A stretch of DNA of 64,000 nt from UBA2965 sp036526135 (GTDB taxonomy: Bacteria; Pseudomonadota; Gammaproteobacteria; Pseudomonadales; Azotimanducaceae), in NCBI GenBank assembly GCA_036526135.1, contig DATCZA010000017.1, positions 274,907-338,906 on the forward strand, in the 5' to 3' direction. The notes below the pieces were generated by a model. That model did not search any database. It was given only the letters and a program-made list of their open reading frames with translations, and was not told the DNA's origin. Shown piece by piece: positions 18,282 to 26,675 of this stretch; the stretch's first letter is position 1; each line of letters opens with the position of its first letter. A program made the translations under genes and the position numbers.

Positions 18282-19181
18282 ATGCTGGCCACGCTTTCCA
18301 GGCAATTGGATTCCGAACGGGCCATGGTGCGCCGCGGCCGCGGCTTGGACTGGCTGCGCATCTGGCCCTTTATCGGCCTTCACCTGGCCTGCCTGGCCGT
18401 GTTCTGGGTCGGGGTGAGCCCGGTGGCGGTCGTGGTCGCCGTGGCCTGCTACCTGATCCGGATGTTTGCGATCACGGCCTTCTACCATCGTTACTTTGCG
18501 CACAAGGCGTTTCGCACCTCGCGCGCCTGCCAGTTCGTGTTTGCCGTGCTCGGCGCGGCATCCACCCAGCGGGGACCGCTGTGGTGGGCGGCGCACCACC
18601 GCCGACATCACATGCACACGGACACCGCGGACGATCCGCACCGCCCACAGGACGGCTTCCTGTGGTCCCACATGGGCTGGTTTCTCTCCGGCGAGCATTT
18701 TCAGACCGACATGGCCCGGGTTCGCGACTGGAGCGTCTTCCCGGAGCTGGTCTGGCTCAACCGGTTCGACACGGTGGTGCCCATCCTGCTCGGCACGGCC
18801 ATGTTCGCTCTGGGATGGGGGCTCGAACGTCTGGCACCCGGCCTCGGCACCAGCGGCTGGCAGATGCTGATCTGGGGTTATTTCATATCTACCGTCGCGT
18901 TGATCCACGCGACCCTGCTGGTGAACTCCCTGGCGCACCGCTCGGGCCGCAGGTGCTTCGACACGCGGGACGAAAGCCGCAACAACTGGATCGTCGCCGT
19001 TCTGACCCTCGGCGAGGGCTGGCACAACAATCATCATCGCTTTGCCGGCGCTGCCCGACAGGGATTCTACTGGTGGCAGCTCGACGTCTCTTTCTACCTG
19101 CTGAAGCTCATGTCCTGGCTCGGCTTGATCTGGGATCTCAAGCCGGTCCCTGGCTCGGTGCTCCGGGAGGGGCGCTCGTGA
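18282..19181 (+). CDS. Acyl-CoA/fatty acid delta-9 desaturase, SCD type
   Basis: A 299-residue membrane di-iron desaturase. The three histidine boxes are HRYFAH, HHRRHH and WHNNHHRF, in the order and spacing of stearoyl-CoA desaturases, with paired hydrophobic helices around them. It inserts a cis double bond in acyl chains using O2. An ATG at 18282 was chosen; a GTG nine bases upstream is also possible, with GGGTGGGGG as a weak ribosome site. The stop overlaps the following FAD oxidoreductase by four bases, and the next genes act on unsaturated lipid chains, so the product probably feeds them. Confidence 0.92.
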   Translation: MLATLSRQLDSERAMVRRGRGLDWLRIWPFIGLHLACLAVFWVGVSPVAVVVAVACYLIRMFAITAFYHRYFAHKAFRTSRACQFVFAVLGAASTQRGPLWWAAHHRRHHMHTDTADDPHRPQDGFLWSHMGWFLSGEHFQTDMARVRDWSVFPELVWLNRFDTVVPILLGTAMFALGWGLERLAPGLGTSGWQMLIWGYFISTVALIHATLLVNSLAHRSGRRCFDTRDESRNNWIVAVLTLGEGWHNNHHRFAGAARQGFYWWQLDVSFYLLKLMSWLGLIWDLKPVPGSVLREGRS

Positions 19182-20419
19182 GAATCGCGGTGGTGGGAGC
19201 GGGCGTATCCGGTATCGCCGCCGCCTATCGGCTGCAGCAGGAGGCCGACGTCGTCCTCTTCGAGGGGCAGGGGCGGCTGGGCGGTCACACCGACACCCAC
19301 GCCGTGCTCGTCGGCGGTGCCACCCACGCCGTGGACTCCGGATTCATCGTGTTCAACCCGGACAATTACCCGCGTTTCTCGTCGTGGCTGGACGAGCTGG
19401 GGGTTGAATCTCAGCCGTCGGACATGTCCTTCGGCGTCTCGAACCAGGCTACCGGCGTCGAGTACGGCAGCCGCGGACTGGGCGCTTTGTTCTGTCAGCG
19501 GCGCAACCTGGTCTCACCCCGGTTCCTGCGCATGCTGGCCGATCTTCGCAGGTTCTACCGTGACGCCGTCGATTATCCCCTGGACGAGTCGCTCACCCTC
19601 GGCGAGCTGCTCGAACGTCACGGCTACGGCGCCGGGTTCGTCGAGGATCACATCGGGCCCATGTGCGGTGCGCTCTGGTCCGCTGCGCCGGACGCGGCTC
19701 TGGCGATACCGGCCCGCCACGTGATCGCCTTCATGACGCATCACCGCATGCTGCAGCTGGACGGTCGCCCGCAGTGGCGGGTGATCAAGGGCGGGTCGTC
19801 CACCTATCTGCAGGCGTTTCTGGCCCGTTTCAGCGGCGAGGTGCGGCTGGCCGACCCGGTGCAGGCGGTAGCCAGGACGGCGTCGGGCGTGGACATCACC
19901 TCGGCGTCGGGAACCGCGCGCTTCGATGCCGTCGTGCTGGCCTGCCACAGCGACGAGGCCCTGGGTCTGCTGGCCGACCCCAGCGAGGCGGAGCGGGACG
20001 TGCTGGGCGCCATCGGCTACCAGCCGAACCGGGTCGTCGTTCACTCCGACGACCGGGTCATGCCCGAGCATCGGCCGGCGTGGTCGAGCTGGAACGCCTT
20101 GGTCGGGGCCGAGCGCCCCGAGCGTTGCCAGGTGAGCTACTGGATGAACCTGCTCCAGTCATTGCCCGGGCGCGAAAACTTTTTTGTGACGTTGAACCCG
20201 CAGATGCCCCTCAAGCGCGTGTGGAGCGTGCGCGAGTACGCTCACCCGGTGTTCACTCGCCGTGCCCGTGCAGCCCAGCGTCGCAAGGCCGAGATCAGCG
20301 GCGTTCGCAATACCTGGTTCTGCGGTGCTTACTGGGGCTGGGGCTTTCACGAGGACGGCTTCGTCAGCGGCATGGAGGTTGCCGAAGGCATGCTTGGGTC
20401 TATGGCCGATGCCGCCTGA
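19178..20419 (+). CDS. FAD-dependent amine oxidase-like oxidoreductase (COG2907)
   Basis: A 413-residue flavoprotein with an N-terminal Rossmann motif VVGAGVSGIAAAYRL and the FAD-binding RLGGHTDTHAV. Late in the protein GAYWGWGFHEDGFVSGMEVA completes the FAD site typical of COG2907. The GTG start is preceded by GGGAGGGG and overlaps the desaturase stop by four bases. This family almost always travels with DUF1365 and a Cfa-type methyltransferase, and members have been tied to making unusual fatty acids in alphaproteobacteria. Its reaction here is unproven, and lipid chain oxidation is the best inference from context. Confidence 0.9.
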   Translation: MRIAVVGAGVSGIAAAYRLQQEADVVLFEGQGRLGGHTDTHAVLVGGATHAVDSGFIVFNPDNYPRFSSWLDELGVESQPSDMSFGVSNQATGVEYGSRGLGALFCQRRNLVSPRFLRMLADLRRFYRDAVDYPLDESLTLGELLERHGYGAGFVEDHIGPMCGALWSAAPDAALAIPARHVIAFMTHHRMLQLDGRPQWRVIKGGSSTYLQAFLARFSGEVRLADPVQAVARTASGVDITSASGTARFDAVVLACHSDEALGLLADPSEAERDVLGAIGYQPNRVVVHSDDRVMPEHRPAWSSWNALVGAERPERCQVSYWMNLLQSLPGRENFFVTLNPQMPLKRVWSVREYAHPVFTRRARAAQRRKAEISGVRNTWFCGAYWGWGFHEDGFVSGMEVAEGMLGSMADAA

Positions 20420-21167
20420 GCTCCTCCGCGATAGCGTCTGTGAGGGGTGGGTTTACCACCGCCGCGCCGCCCCGGAACACCGTTTCCGGTACCGCGTCTG
20501 GATGCTCTGGCTCGATGTTGCCCGCCTCGGCCAGGGGCCCTTGCGCCTGCTGCGGCGCCGGCTGGGACTGAGCCCGCTCGGGATAGCGCCCAAGGACTTT
20601 CTCGACGGCAGCGACGACCTTCTCGGCGCGGTTCGCGCGCGCCTGGCCAGTCACGGCTACCCGGCGCCGGCCCGGGTGTTTCTGCTCACCCAGCCCCGCA
20701 GCTGGATTTCCGGGTTCAATCCGGTCAGCTTCTACTTCTGCGTGGGCCAAGCAGGGCTTGATTGCATTCTTGCCGAGATCAACAACACGCCCTGGGATGA
20801 ACGCCATACCTACGTGCTGGACGCGCGCGGCCAGTCGGGCGAGTTCTCCTTCTCTTTTCCCAAGGCCTTTCACGTCTCGCCTTTCATGCCGATGGATCTC
20901 GAATACCGTTGGCGGTTCGCCATCGAGCCCGAAGCGGTGAAGATCGCCATGGGTCTGTTCAGGGAAGGGGAAGAGACCTTCAACGCCGGGCTGAGGCTGT
21001 CGGTAGTGCCCATGACCCGGCGCCGCCTGCTCCTGGGCATGGCCCGCTATCCGCTGCAGAACGTGGCGACGCTGGCACGAATCTACTGGCAGGCCCTCCG
21101 GCTCTATTCCAAGCGCAGCCGTTTCTATCCGCACCCCGATCGCGCTGAGGAGGCGCCGGCATCATGA
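20409..21167 (+). CDS. DUF1365 protein
   Basis: A 252-residue DUF1365 protein. Conserved landmarks are the N-terminal GWVYHRRAAPEHRFRYRVWM, the central SWISGFNPVSFYFC and NNTPWDERHTYVL, and FHVSPFMPMDLEYRW. No enzymatic activity is established for the family, but it is consistently encoded between the COG2907 oxidoreductase and Cfa. The ATG overlaps the end of the oxidoreductase gene by 11 bases, and its own stop overlaps the cfa start by four bases (ATGA). Confidence 0.93.
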   Translation: MPPELLRDSVCEGWVYHRRAAPEHRFRYRVWMLWLDVARLGQGPLRLLRRRLGLSPLGIAPKDFLDGSDDLLGAVRARLASHGYPAPARVFLLTQPRSWISGFNPVSFYFCVGQAGLDCILAEINNTPWDERHTYVLDARGQSGEFSFSFPKAFHVSPFMPMDLEYRWRFAIEPEAVKIAMGLFREGEETFNAGLRLSVVPMTRRRLLLGMARYPLQNVATLARIYWQALRLYSKRSRFYPHPDRAEEAPAS

Positions 21168-22417
21168 CCGACAACACCTTGTATGGCGACGGCCGACGAA
21201 CCGCGCCCTCGGGCCCGTTTGCCGCGCTGGCTCGCAAGGCGCTGGGCAGGTTGCGAGATGGCACCATCCGGCTGACCGAGGCGGGCCGTACCGAGGTTTT
21301 CGGTTGCGGCGCCCCGGAGGTGCACGTGGAGGTCCGTGATCCGCGTTTCTTCCGGCGCCTGGTCATGGGCGGAAGCGTCGGGGCCGGCGAGTCATATATG
21401 GACGCGGACTGGTCCTGCGACGATCTGGTGTCTCTGATCAGAATCTTTGCCCGCAACCGCGACGCCCTGGATGTGGTGGATGGCGCCGGCAGCGTTCTTG
21501 TGCGATGGGCCAACCGCTCCAGGCACCTGCTGAGGCGCAACACCCGACGGGGAAGCCGGCGCAACATCGAAGCGCACTATGACCTGAGCAACGAGTTCTT
21601 CGAGACTTTTCTCGACGGCAGGATGATGTACTCGTCGGCCGTGTTCGAGTCGCCGGATGCAACCCTGGAGGAGGCGAGCGAAGCCAAGCTGGAGCGGCTG
21701 TGCCGAAAACTCGAGCTCGGCCCGGAGGATCACCTTCTGGAGATCGGCTCGGGCTGGGGCGGGCTCGCCGTGTACGCGGCAGCGCAGTTCGGCTGTCGGG
21801 TCACCACGGTCACGATTTCCCCCGCTCAGCTCGAAGCCACCCAAGCGCGGGTTCGGGCCGCCGGGCTCCAGGGCCGCGTCAGGGCCGTTCTGTCGGACTA
21901 TCGCGATCTGGACGGCTGTTACGACAAGGTGGTATCCGTTGAGATGGTAGAGGCGGTTGGGCACGAGTTCCTCGATCGCTACTTCGAGTCGCTGTCCGGA
22001 CTCACCCGACCAGGTGGGCTCATCGCCCTGCAGGCAATCACCATTGCAGACCGGCGGTACCGCGCAGCGCTCGCAGAAGCAGACTTCATCAAGAAACACA
22101 TCTTCCCCGGCAGCTTCATTCCCTCGGTCTGCGTGCTGGTGGACGCGGCGGCGCGCCGGACCGACGCGGTGCTGGTCAACCTCGAGGACATCGGCCTCGA
22201 CTACGCGCGCACCCTGCGCGCCTGGCGTGAGCGCCTGGAAGCCCGGCGCGGGGAGATTCAGTCGCTGGGCTTCGACGAGCGGTTTCTGCGCATGTGGCGG
22301 TTTTACCTCGCTTATTGCGAAGGCGGGTTCCTGGAGCGGGCCATCAGCGACGTACAGCTTCTTTTCGCAAAGCCCGCGTACCGGGGGCAGCCCTGGCGGG
22401 GTGCCCTCGACGGTTGA
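21164..22417 (+). CDS. Cyclopropane-fatty-acyl-phospholipid synthase family methyltransferase
   Basis: A 417-residue Cfa-family enzyme that transfers a methylene or methyl group from S-adenosylmethionine to the double bond of membrane phospholipid chains. An N-terminal lipid-binding domain (1-120) contains MGGSVGAGESYMDADWSCDD. The methyltransferase domain includes NIEAHYDLSNEFFE, FLDGRMMYSSAVF, the SAM motif LEIGSGWGGLAVYA and VVSVEMVEAVGHEFLD. It is translationally coupled to DUF1365. Whether it makes cyclopropane or mid-chain methyl-branched products cannot be told from sequence. Confidence 0.92.
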   Translation: MTDNTLYGDGRRTAPSGPFAALARKALGRLRDGTIRLTEAGRTEVFGCGAPEVHVEVRDPRFFRRLVMGGSVGAGESYMDADWSCDDLVSLIRIFARNRDALDVVDGAGSVLVRWANRSRHLLRRNTRRGSRRNIEAHYDLSNEFFETFLDGRMMYSSAVFESPDATLEEASEAKLERLCRKLELGPEDHLLEIGSGWGGLAVYAAAQFGCRVTTVTISPAQLEATQARVRAAGLQGRVRAVLSDYRDLDGCYDKVVSVEMVEAVGHEFLDRYFESLSGLTRPGGLIALQAITIADRRYRAALAEADFIKKHIFPGSFIPSVCVLVDAAARRTDAVLVNLEDIGLDYARTLRAWRERLEARRGEIQSLGFDERFLRMWRFYLAYCEGGFLERAISDVQLLFAKPAYRGQPWRGALDG

Positions 22418-22450
22418 GGGGGCGGCTCGAATCAACAAGGAGACGGTTTC

Positions 22451-23482
22451 ATGAGCATACTCATCGATCTGGCCGAGGCGCGCCGATTTCCGGACGCCCT
22501 GGTTCGCGCGGGTATCCGCAGGCTCGTCGCGCAGCGGCTGAAAGACGAGGGGTCGCAAGGCGTCGCCGCTCAGGCGGAGCGACACCAGCGCCTGCTGCGC
22601 GAGCTCCAGGAAAGCCCCGTTGCGCTGGATACGGAGCTGGCCAACGAGCAGCACTACGAGGTCCCCGCCGAGTTCTTTCGTGCGGTGCTTGGAAAGCACC
22701 TCAAGTACAGCAGCTGTTACTGGGAACGCGGCGCTGCCGACCTCGACGAGGCGGAGGCGCACATGCTGGCGCTCTACGGCGAGCGGGCGGAGCTTGCCGA
22801 CGGCCAGAGGGTTCTCGATCTGGGCTGCGGCTGGGGTTCCTTCACGCTCTGGGCCGCCGAGCGTTTTCCGGGGAGCCGCTTCACAGCCGTCAGCAATTCA
22901 AATGGCCAGCGCGCCTACATCGAGTCACAGGCGGCCGCTCGCGGGCTGAAAAACGTCGAGGTCATCACGGCCGACGTCAACGATCTGCGGCTGCCCGGGA
23001 TCTACGACCGTATCGTATCCATCGAGATGTTCGAGCACATGCGCAACTACGCGTTGCTGCTGAATCGTATCGCCGGCTGGCTTGCGTCCGACGGAAAGCT
23101 GTTCGTCCACATCTTCTGCCACCGCCACCTCCTTTATCCCTACGAGACCGAGGGGGACGGCAACTGGATGGGCCGTTACTTTTTTACCAGCGGGCTCATG
23201 CCGGCAGCGGACACGCTGCTGTTCTTTCAGGACGATCTGCGGTGCGAGCGGCGGTGGAGCGTTTCCGGAGTGAACTACGAGAAAACGGCCCGCGCCTGGC
23301 TGGACAATCTCGATGCCAACGAAAGCCGAGTAGTGCAGGCTCTCGAAGGAACCTACGGGGCTGCCGAGGTCGCCCGATGGGTTCAGCGCTGGCGCATGTT
23401 TTTCATGGCCTGCGAGGAGCTCTTTGCCTATCGTGGCGGCGAGGAGTGGCTCGTGTGCCATTACCGTTTTGCCCCACGCTGA
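22451..23482 (+). CDS. Second Cfa-like SAM-dependent methyltransferase
   Basis: A 343-residue methyltransferase of the same broad class as Cfa but shorter, without the long lipid-binding N domain. Visible motifs are NEQHYEVPAEFFRAVLG, KYSSCYWERGA, the SAM loop LDLGCGWGSFTLWAAE and SIEMFEHMRNY. The sequence between the last motif and the end differs from the first Cfa, so it probably uses a different acceptor. AAGGAG precedes the ATG by nine bases. A second Cfa-like enzyme behind the desaturase, oxidoreductase and DUF1365 genes suggests a multistep chain modification. Confidence 0.88.
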   Translation: MSILIDLAEARRFPDALVRAGIRRLVAQRLKDEGSQGVAAQAERHQRLLRELQESPVALDTELANEQHYEVPAEFFRAVLGKHLKYSSCYWERGAADLDEAEAHMLALYGERAELADGQRVLDLGCGWGSFTLWAAERFPGSRFTAVSNSNGQRAYIESQAAARGLKNVEVITADVNDLRLPGIYDRIVSIEMFEHMRNYALLLNRIAGWLASDGKLFVHIFCHRHLLYPYETEGDGNWMGRYFFTSGLMPAADTLLFFQDDLRCERRWSVSGVNYEKTARAWLDNLDANESRVVQALEGTYGAAEVARWVQRWRMFFMACEELFAYRGGEEWLVCHYRFAPR

Positions 23483-23518
23483 CGGGGCGGCGCTGCGCCC
23501 GCCGGAGAACGGGTTGAA

Positions 23519-24814
23519 ATGAAACCCAAGGGAATCAGATCCAAGCTCGTCCGGGCCTTCTTCATTCAGGTGACGATCATCAGCTGCGTCACCCTGGTGG
23601 GCATAGCCGTGGCGTACAACATCATCTACGGCGTCATGCTCCGGGAAGCCCTCAACGACGAGGCCGCGCACTTCTGGAGCCGTTACGAATCGGATCCGAG
23701 TCACAGCCTGCCGGACGTATACAACCTGCAGGGTTTCATGGCCGTGGACGGGGACTTCTCGGGCGTGCCGGAGCAATACCGGGGCCTCGCTCCGGTGGGC
23801 TTCAGCCGGCAGCCATACGAGGACGCCCAGGCACTGGTGCACGTATCGGAACGTGACGGCGAGCGGCTCTTTCTGGTGTTCGAGTACGATCAGGTGTCCG
23901 CCCTGGCCTTTTTCTTCGGCATCGTCCCGCTCGCGTTGGTCCTGTTGCTGATTTACGGCACGTCCTTCGTCACCTACCGACTCTCCCAGCGGGCGGTGTC
24001 ACCCATCGTGCGCCTGGCGGCCTATCTGGAGGACTTCGACTTCAATGCCAATCTCGAGATCAGTCGCGACCTCGAACCGCTGCGCGCCCATGCCGACGCG
24101 GAGGTCGTGAGCATGATTCAGGCGGTGGAGCATTTCACCACCCGGCTGGCAGCCTTCGTCGAACGTGAGCGGATTTTTACCCGCGACGCCGGCCACGAGC
24201 TGCGCACGCCGGTGGCGATATTCAAAGGCAGCCTGGATCTGCTCGAGCAGAGCGGGGATCGACCGGCTCACGAGCACAAGGCGCTTGCCCGAATGAGACG
24301 CACGGTCTCGGACATGGAATCGCTGCTGGAGACCCTGCTGCTGCTGGCCAGAGAGGAGCAGGTAGAGATGCCTCGGGAGGACGTGAGCGTCAACGCCCTG
24401 GTGGCGGGCCAGCTCGAGCTGCTGCAGCCCATGGCCGAGCGCGCCGAGAACAGCCTGGCGCTGCACGAGCGCGCTGAGCTGCGCGTGCGCGCCCCGGAGA
24501 AAGTGCTCGAGATCGTGCTTGGCAACCTGATCCGAAACGCCATCAACTACACCCACGGCGGCCGCGTCGATGTGACGGTAACCGACCGCTCCGTCCAGGT
24601 GGGCGACACGGGCGTCGGGATGTCGGGTGAGGAGTTGCAGAACGCGTTCGAGCCGTTCTACCGGGTGGACGAGAGCAGAGGGGCGATCCGAGGCCACGGC
24701 CTGGGCCTAGCCATCGTGAAGCGGTTGGCCCACCAGGCCGGCTGGAGCATCTCGGCCCACAGCAAGCCTGGTGAAGGGACCCGGGTAGAAGTGGCCTTCT
24801 TCCCCGACGACTAG
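23519..24814 (+). CDS. Sensor histidine kinase
   Basis: A 431-residue membrane histidine kinase. Two hydrophobic helices (about residues 15-38 and 128-150) bracket a periplasmic sensor domain of roughly 90 residues. Then come a HAMP-like segment, the HisKA box RDAGHELRTPVAIFKG with the phosphoacceptor His, and the ATPase boxes NLIRNAINYT, VGDTGVGM and HGLGLAIVKRL. It follows the lipid-modification operon by about 36 bases and may be transcribed with it, so membrane lipid state is a plausible signal, by inference. The likely partner regulator lies about 1 kb downstream on the other strand, beyond folE2. Confidence 0.92.
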   Translation: MKPKGIRSKLVRAFFIQVTIISCVTLVGIAVAYNIIYGVMLREALNDEAAHFWSRYESDPSHSLPDVYNLQGFMAVDGDFSGVPEQYRGLAPVGFSRQPYEDAQALVHVSERDGERLFLVFEYDQVSALAFFFGIVPLALVLLLIYGTSFVTYRLSQRAVSPIVRLAAYLEDFDFNANLEISRDLEPLRAHADAEVVSMIQAVEHFTTRLAAFVERERIFTRDAGHELRTPVAIFKGSLDLLEQSGDRPAHEHKALARMRRTVSDMESLLETLLLLAREEQVEMPREDVSVNALVAGQLELLQPMAERAENSLALHERAELRVRAPEKVLEIVLGNLIRNAINYTHGGRVDVTVTDRSVQVGDTGVGMSGEELQNAFEPFYRVDESRGAIRGHGLGLAIVKRLAHQAGWSISAHSKPGEGTRVEVAFFPDD

Positions 24815-24815
24815 G

Positions 24816-25766
24816 TCAGGGGATGGGCAGGTAGCCGCCGTCGATGCCTTTGGTGACGATGCTCACCGCGTCGTGGGGGTGAAGGCTTTCGTGGTGCTCG
24901 ACGCGCAGCCAGAAGTCATTGAAGGACGAATCGTCGTTGAGCGCGGCCTGCAGCTTGCGCGCGGCATCTTCGCAGAACATCAGATTCTGACCGTTGCGCA
25001 GGGCGAATTCCTGCTCGTCCTGGCGTTTCACGGCGGCCTGAACCGGCGTGCCGATGGCGGTCTCCAGCGTGTCGATGAGGGCCGCGATGGGGAGCTCGGT
25101 CACGTCGTCGGCCAGCTGGGTGATGACCTTTGCCACGCTCCTCTGGCTGTGAGGCGTGGCGACGATGCCCTGCTCCGTGCCGAGCCACTCGTTGACGTCG
25201 GCGAAGTCGATGGGCCGGCCGCTGTCGAAGCGGTCGGCAAACGCCTGCTGGATCAGCTGCCTGGCCAGCGCGGCCGAGCAAGGGCAGGTGCTCGAGTAGA
25301 GAATCTCCACCCCCAGCTCCAGGGTCATCTTGCCGTCGGCCAGGGTGCCCTTCACGGTGATGGGGTAGGAGCTCCAGCCGGCATTGTCCGAAAGCAGCGC
25401 CATCTGGCGCAGCTCGTACTCGAAGTCGAACTGCACGAACGCCCGGCTGCTCAGGTCGAGATGAGAGCTGTGCATGGAGCCGAGCAGCATTTTCAGCCCC
25501 GCGACGGACAGGGGACGGGTGCGGGCGTGCTCGTCGAGCAGAAGATACAGCCGGGACATGTGGATGCCCTTGGCATGGGGGTCGTTCAGGTCCACGTACA
25601 CCTGGACCCTGGCCTGAACGCGTTGGTTGACGTTGCCGGCCCGGATCAGGATGGGCTGATGGATGTCGCTCATTCCCACCCAGTCCAGGGTGCCTTGCGG
25701 CTTGGCATGGGGTCGTCCGGCGATGTCGGGCATGGAGGCCAGCTCGACGGGCTTTGGTGTGCTCAT
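24816..25766 (-). CDS. folE2: GTP cyclohydrolase FolE2 (GCYH-IB)
   Basis: A 316-residue type IB GTP cyclohydrolase, which makes 7,8-dihydroneopterin triphosphate for folate or related pterins and works with metals other than zinc. Family landmarks are KGIHMSRLYLLLDEHA near residues 66-81, SSHLDLSSRAFVQFDF, the metal-site Cys in EILYSSTCPCSAALARQ and the C-terminal HHESLHPHDAV. The ATG at 25766 has GAGGGG seven bases upstream, which is also one arm of a hairpin. FolE2 is often induced by zinc shortage in other bacteria, but no clear Zur box is seen here. It lies 80 bases downstream of the response regulator. Confidence 0.95.
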   Translation of the reverse strand: MSTPKPVELASMPDIAGRPHAKPQGTLDWVGMSDIHQPILIRAGNVNQRVQARVQVYVDLNDPHAKGIHMSRLYLLLDEHARTRPLSVAGLKMLLGSMHSSHLDLSSRAFVQFDFEYELRQMALLSDNAGWSSYPITVKGTLADGKMTLELGVEILYSSTCPCSAALARQLIQQAFADRFDSGRPIDFADVNEWLGTEQGIVATPHSQRSVAKVITQLADDVTELPIAALIDTLETAIGTPVQAAVKRQDEQEFALRNGQNLMFCEDAARKLQAALNDDSSFNDFWLRVEHHESLHPHDAVSIVTKGIDGGYLPIP

Positions 25767-25773
25767 GGGTTAT

Positions 25774-25812
25774 CCCCTCGATCAATGATCTGATGAGATC
25801 AAGCTAGAGGGG
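25774..25812 (-). promoter_or_regulatory. Hairpin sequestering the folE2 ribosome-binding site
   Basis: In the folE2 transcript the segment CCCCTC (25812-25807) can pair with GAGGGG (25779-25774), which is the Shine-Dalgarno sequence seven bases ahead of the ATG. Between them TGATCT and AGATCA form a second perfect 6-bp stem around a CATC loop (25801-25786). The two stems are separated by an internal loop. The structure would hide the ribosome site, so translation may respond to temperature, a ligand or a protein; alternatively the inner palindrome is a DNA operator. Derived by eye, without folding energies. Confidence 0.5.
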
Positions 25813-25845
25813 CGCCGGTGAAAGGGGTGTGAAAGGCGTTGCCCG

Positions 25846-26544
25846 TCAGCCGGCGTCTGGCTCAGGAACCCGCACGCGGTATCCGCGGCCTGCCAGAGTC
25901 TCGATGAGCGGCTCGTTGAACGGCCGGTCGACGGCCTTGCGCAGGTTGTAGAGGTGGCTGCGCAGGGTGTCGCTGTCGGGAAGGTCGTCTCCCCACAATT
26001 CCCGCTCGATGGTCTCGCGTGGGACCACCTTCGGGTGCTCGCGCAGCAGGATCTTGAGGATGTCGAACAGCGTACGCGATAGGAGGATCTCGGTGTCGCC
26101 CCGGAACACGGACATGGTGTCCAGATCCATGCTCAGCTCGCCCACGTTGTAGGCTGCGCTCACCCCGCGGCCGCGGCGGATGAGCGCCTCGATGCGCGCG
26201 ACCAGCTCCGGCATGTCGAAGGGTTTGACCAGATAGTCGTCCGCGCCGACGTCGAAGCCGTCGAGCTTGTCCTGAAGCTGGTCCCGGGCGGTGAGCATGA
26301 TGATGGGCGTGGAGAGCCTGGCATCCCTGCGCAGGCGCCGGCAGACCTCTATGCCGTCGATGCCGGGCAGCATGATGTCCAGCACGATGGCGTCGAAGGC
26401 TTCGCTGGTCGCGAGCTGCACGGCGAGCAGCCCGTCCGCGGCGTAGTCCACCACGTAGTTCTTTGCCTCCAGGAACGCGCCGACCGTCTCTGCCAGGTCC
26501 GCGTTGTCTTCCACGAGGAGGATACTGCCTTCGGGTCGACTCAT
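25846..26544 (-). CDS. OmpR-family response regulator
   Basis: A 232-residue two-component regulator. The receiver domain (1-115) has the acidic pair in LLVEDNADL, the phosphoacceptor Asp in FDAIVLDIMLPGIDG and the Lys in DYLVKPFDMPELVA. The C-terminal winged-helix DNA-binding domain (130-225) includes LRSHLYNLRKAVDRPF and LIETLAGRGYRVRVP. It is the probable partner of the kinase at 23519-24814, although the two are on opposite strands with folE2 between them, an unusual split arrangement. It lies upstream of folE2 in the same direction. Confidence 0.93.
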   Translation of the reverse strand: MSRPEGSILLVEDNADLAETVGAFLEAKNYVVDYAADGLLAVQLATSEAFDAIVLDIMLPGIDGIEVCRRLRRDARLSTPIIMLTARDQLQDKLDGFDVGADDYLVKPFDMPELVARIEALIRRGRGVSAAYNVGELSMDLDTMSVFRGDTEILLSRTLFDILKILLREHPKVVPRETIERELWGDDLPDSDTLRSHLYNLRKAVDRPFNEPLIETLAGRGYRVRVPEPDAG

Positions 26545-26675
26545 CGGCGCATCTTAGAGGCAGGGTCACGCCGGCCGCAACGCCCTCGAAGCCCCTTGGT
26601 TTCGGCTCGCGGCAATGGGCACAATGATCCGTCCCCCCGACATGGGCGCTCGCATGGCGTCGAGCCGATAGATCC

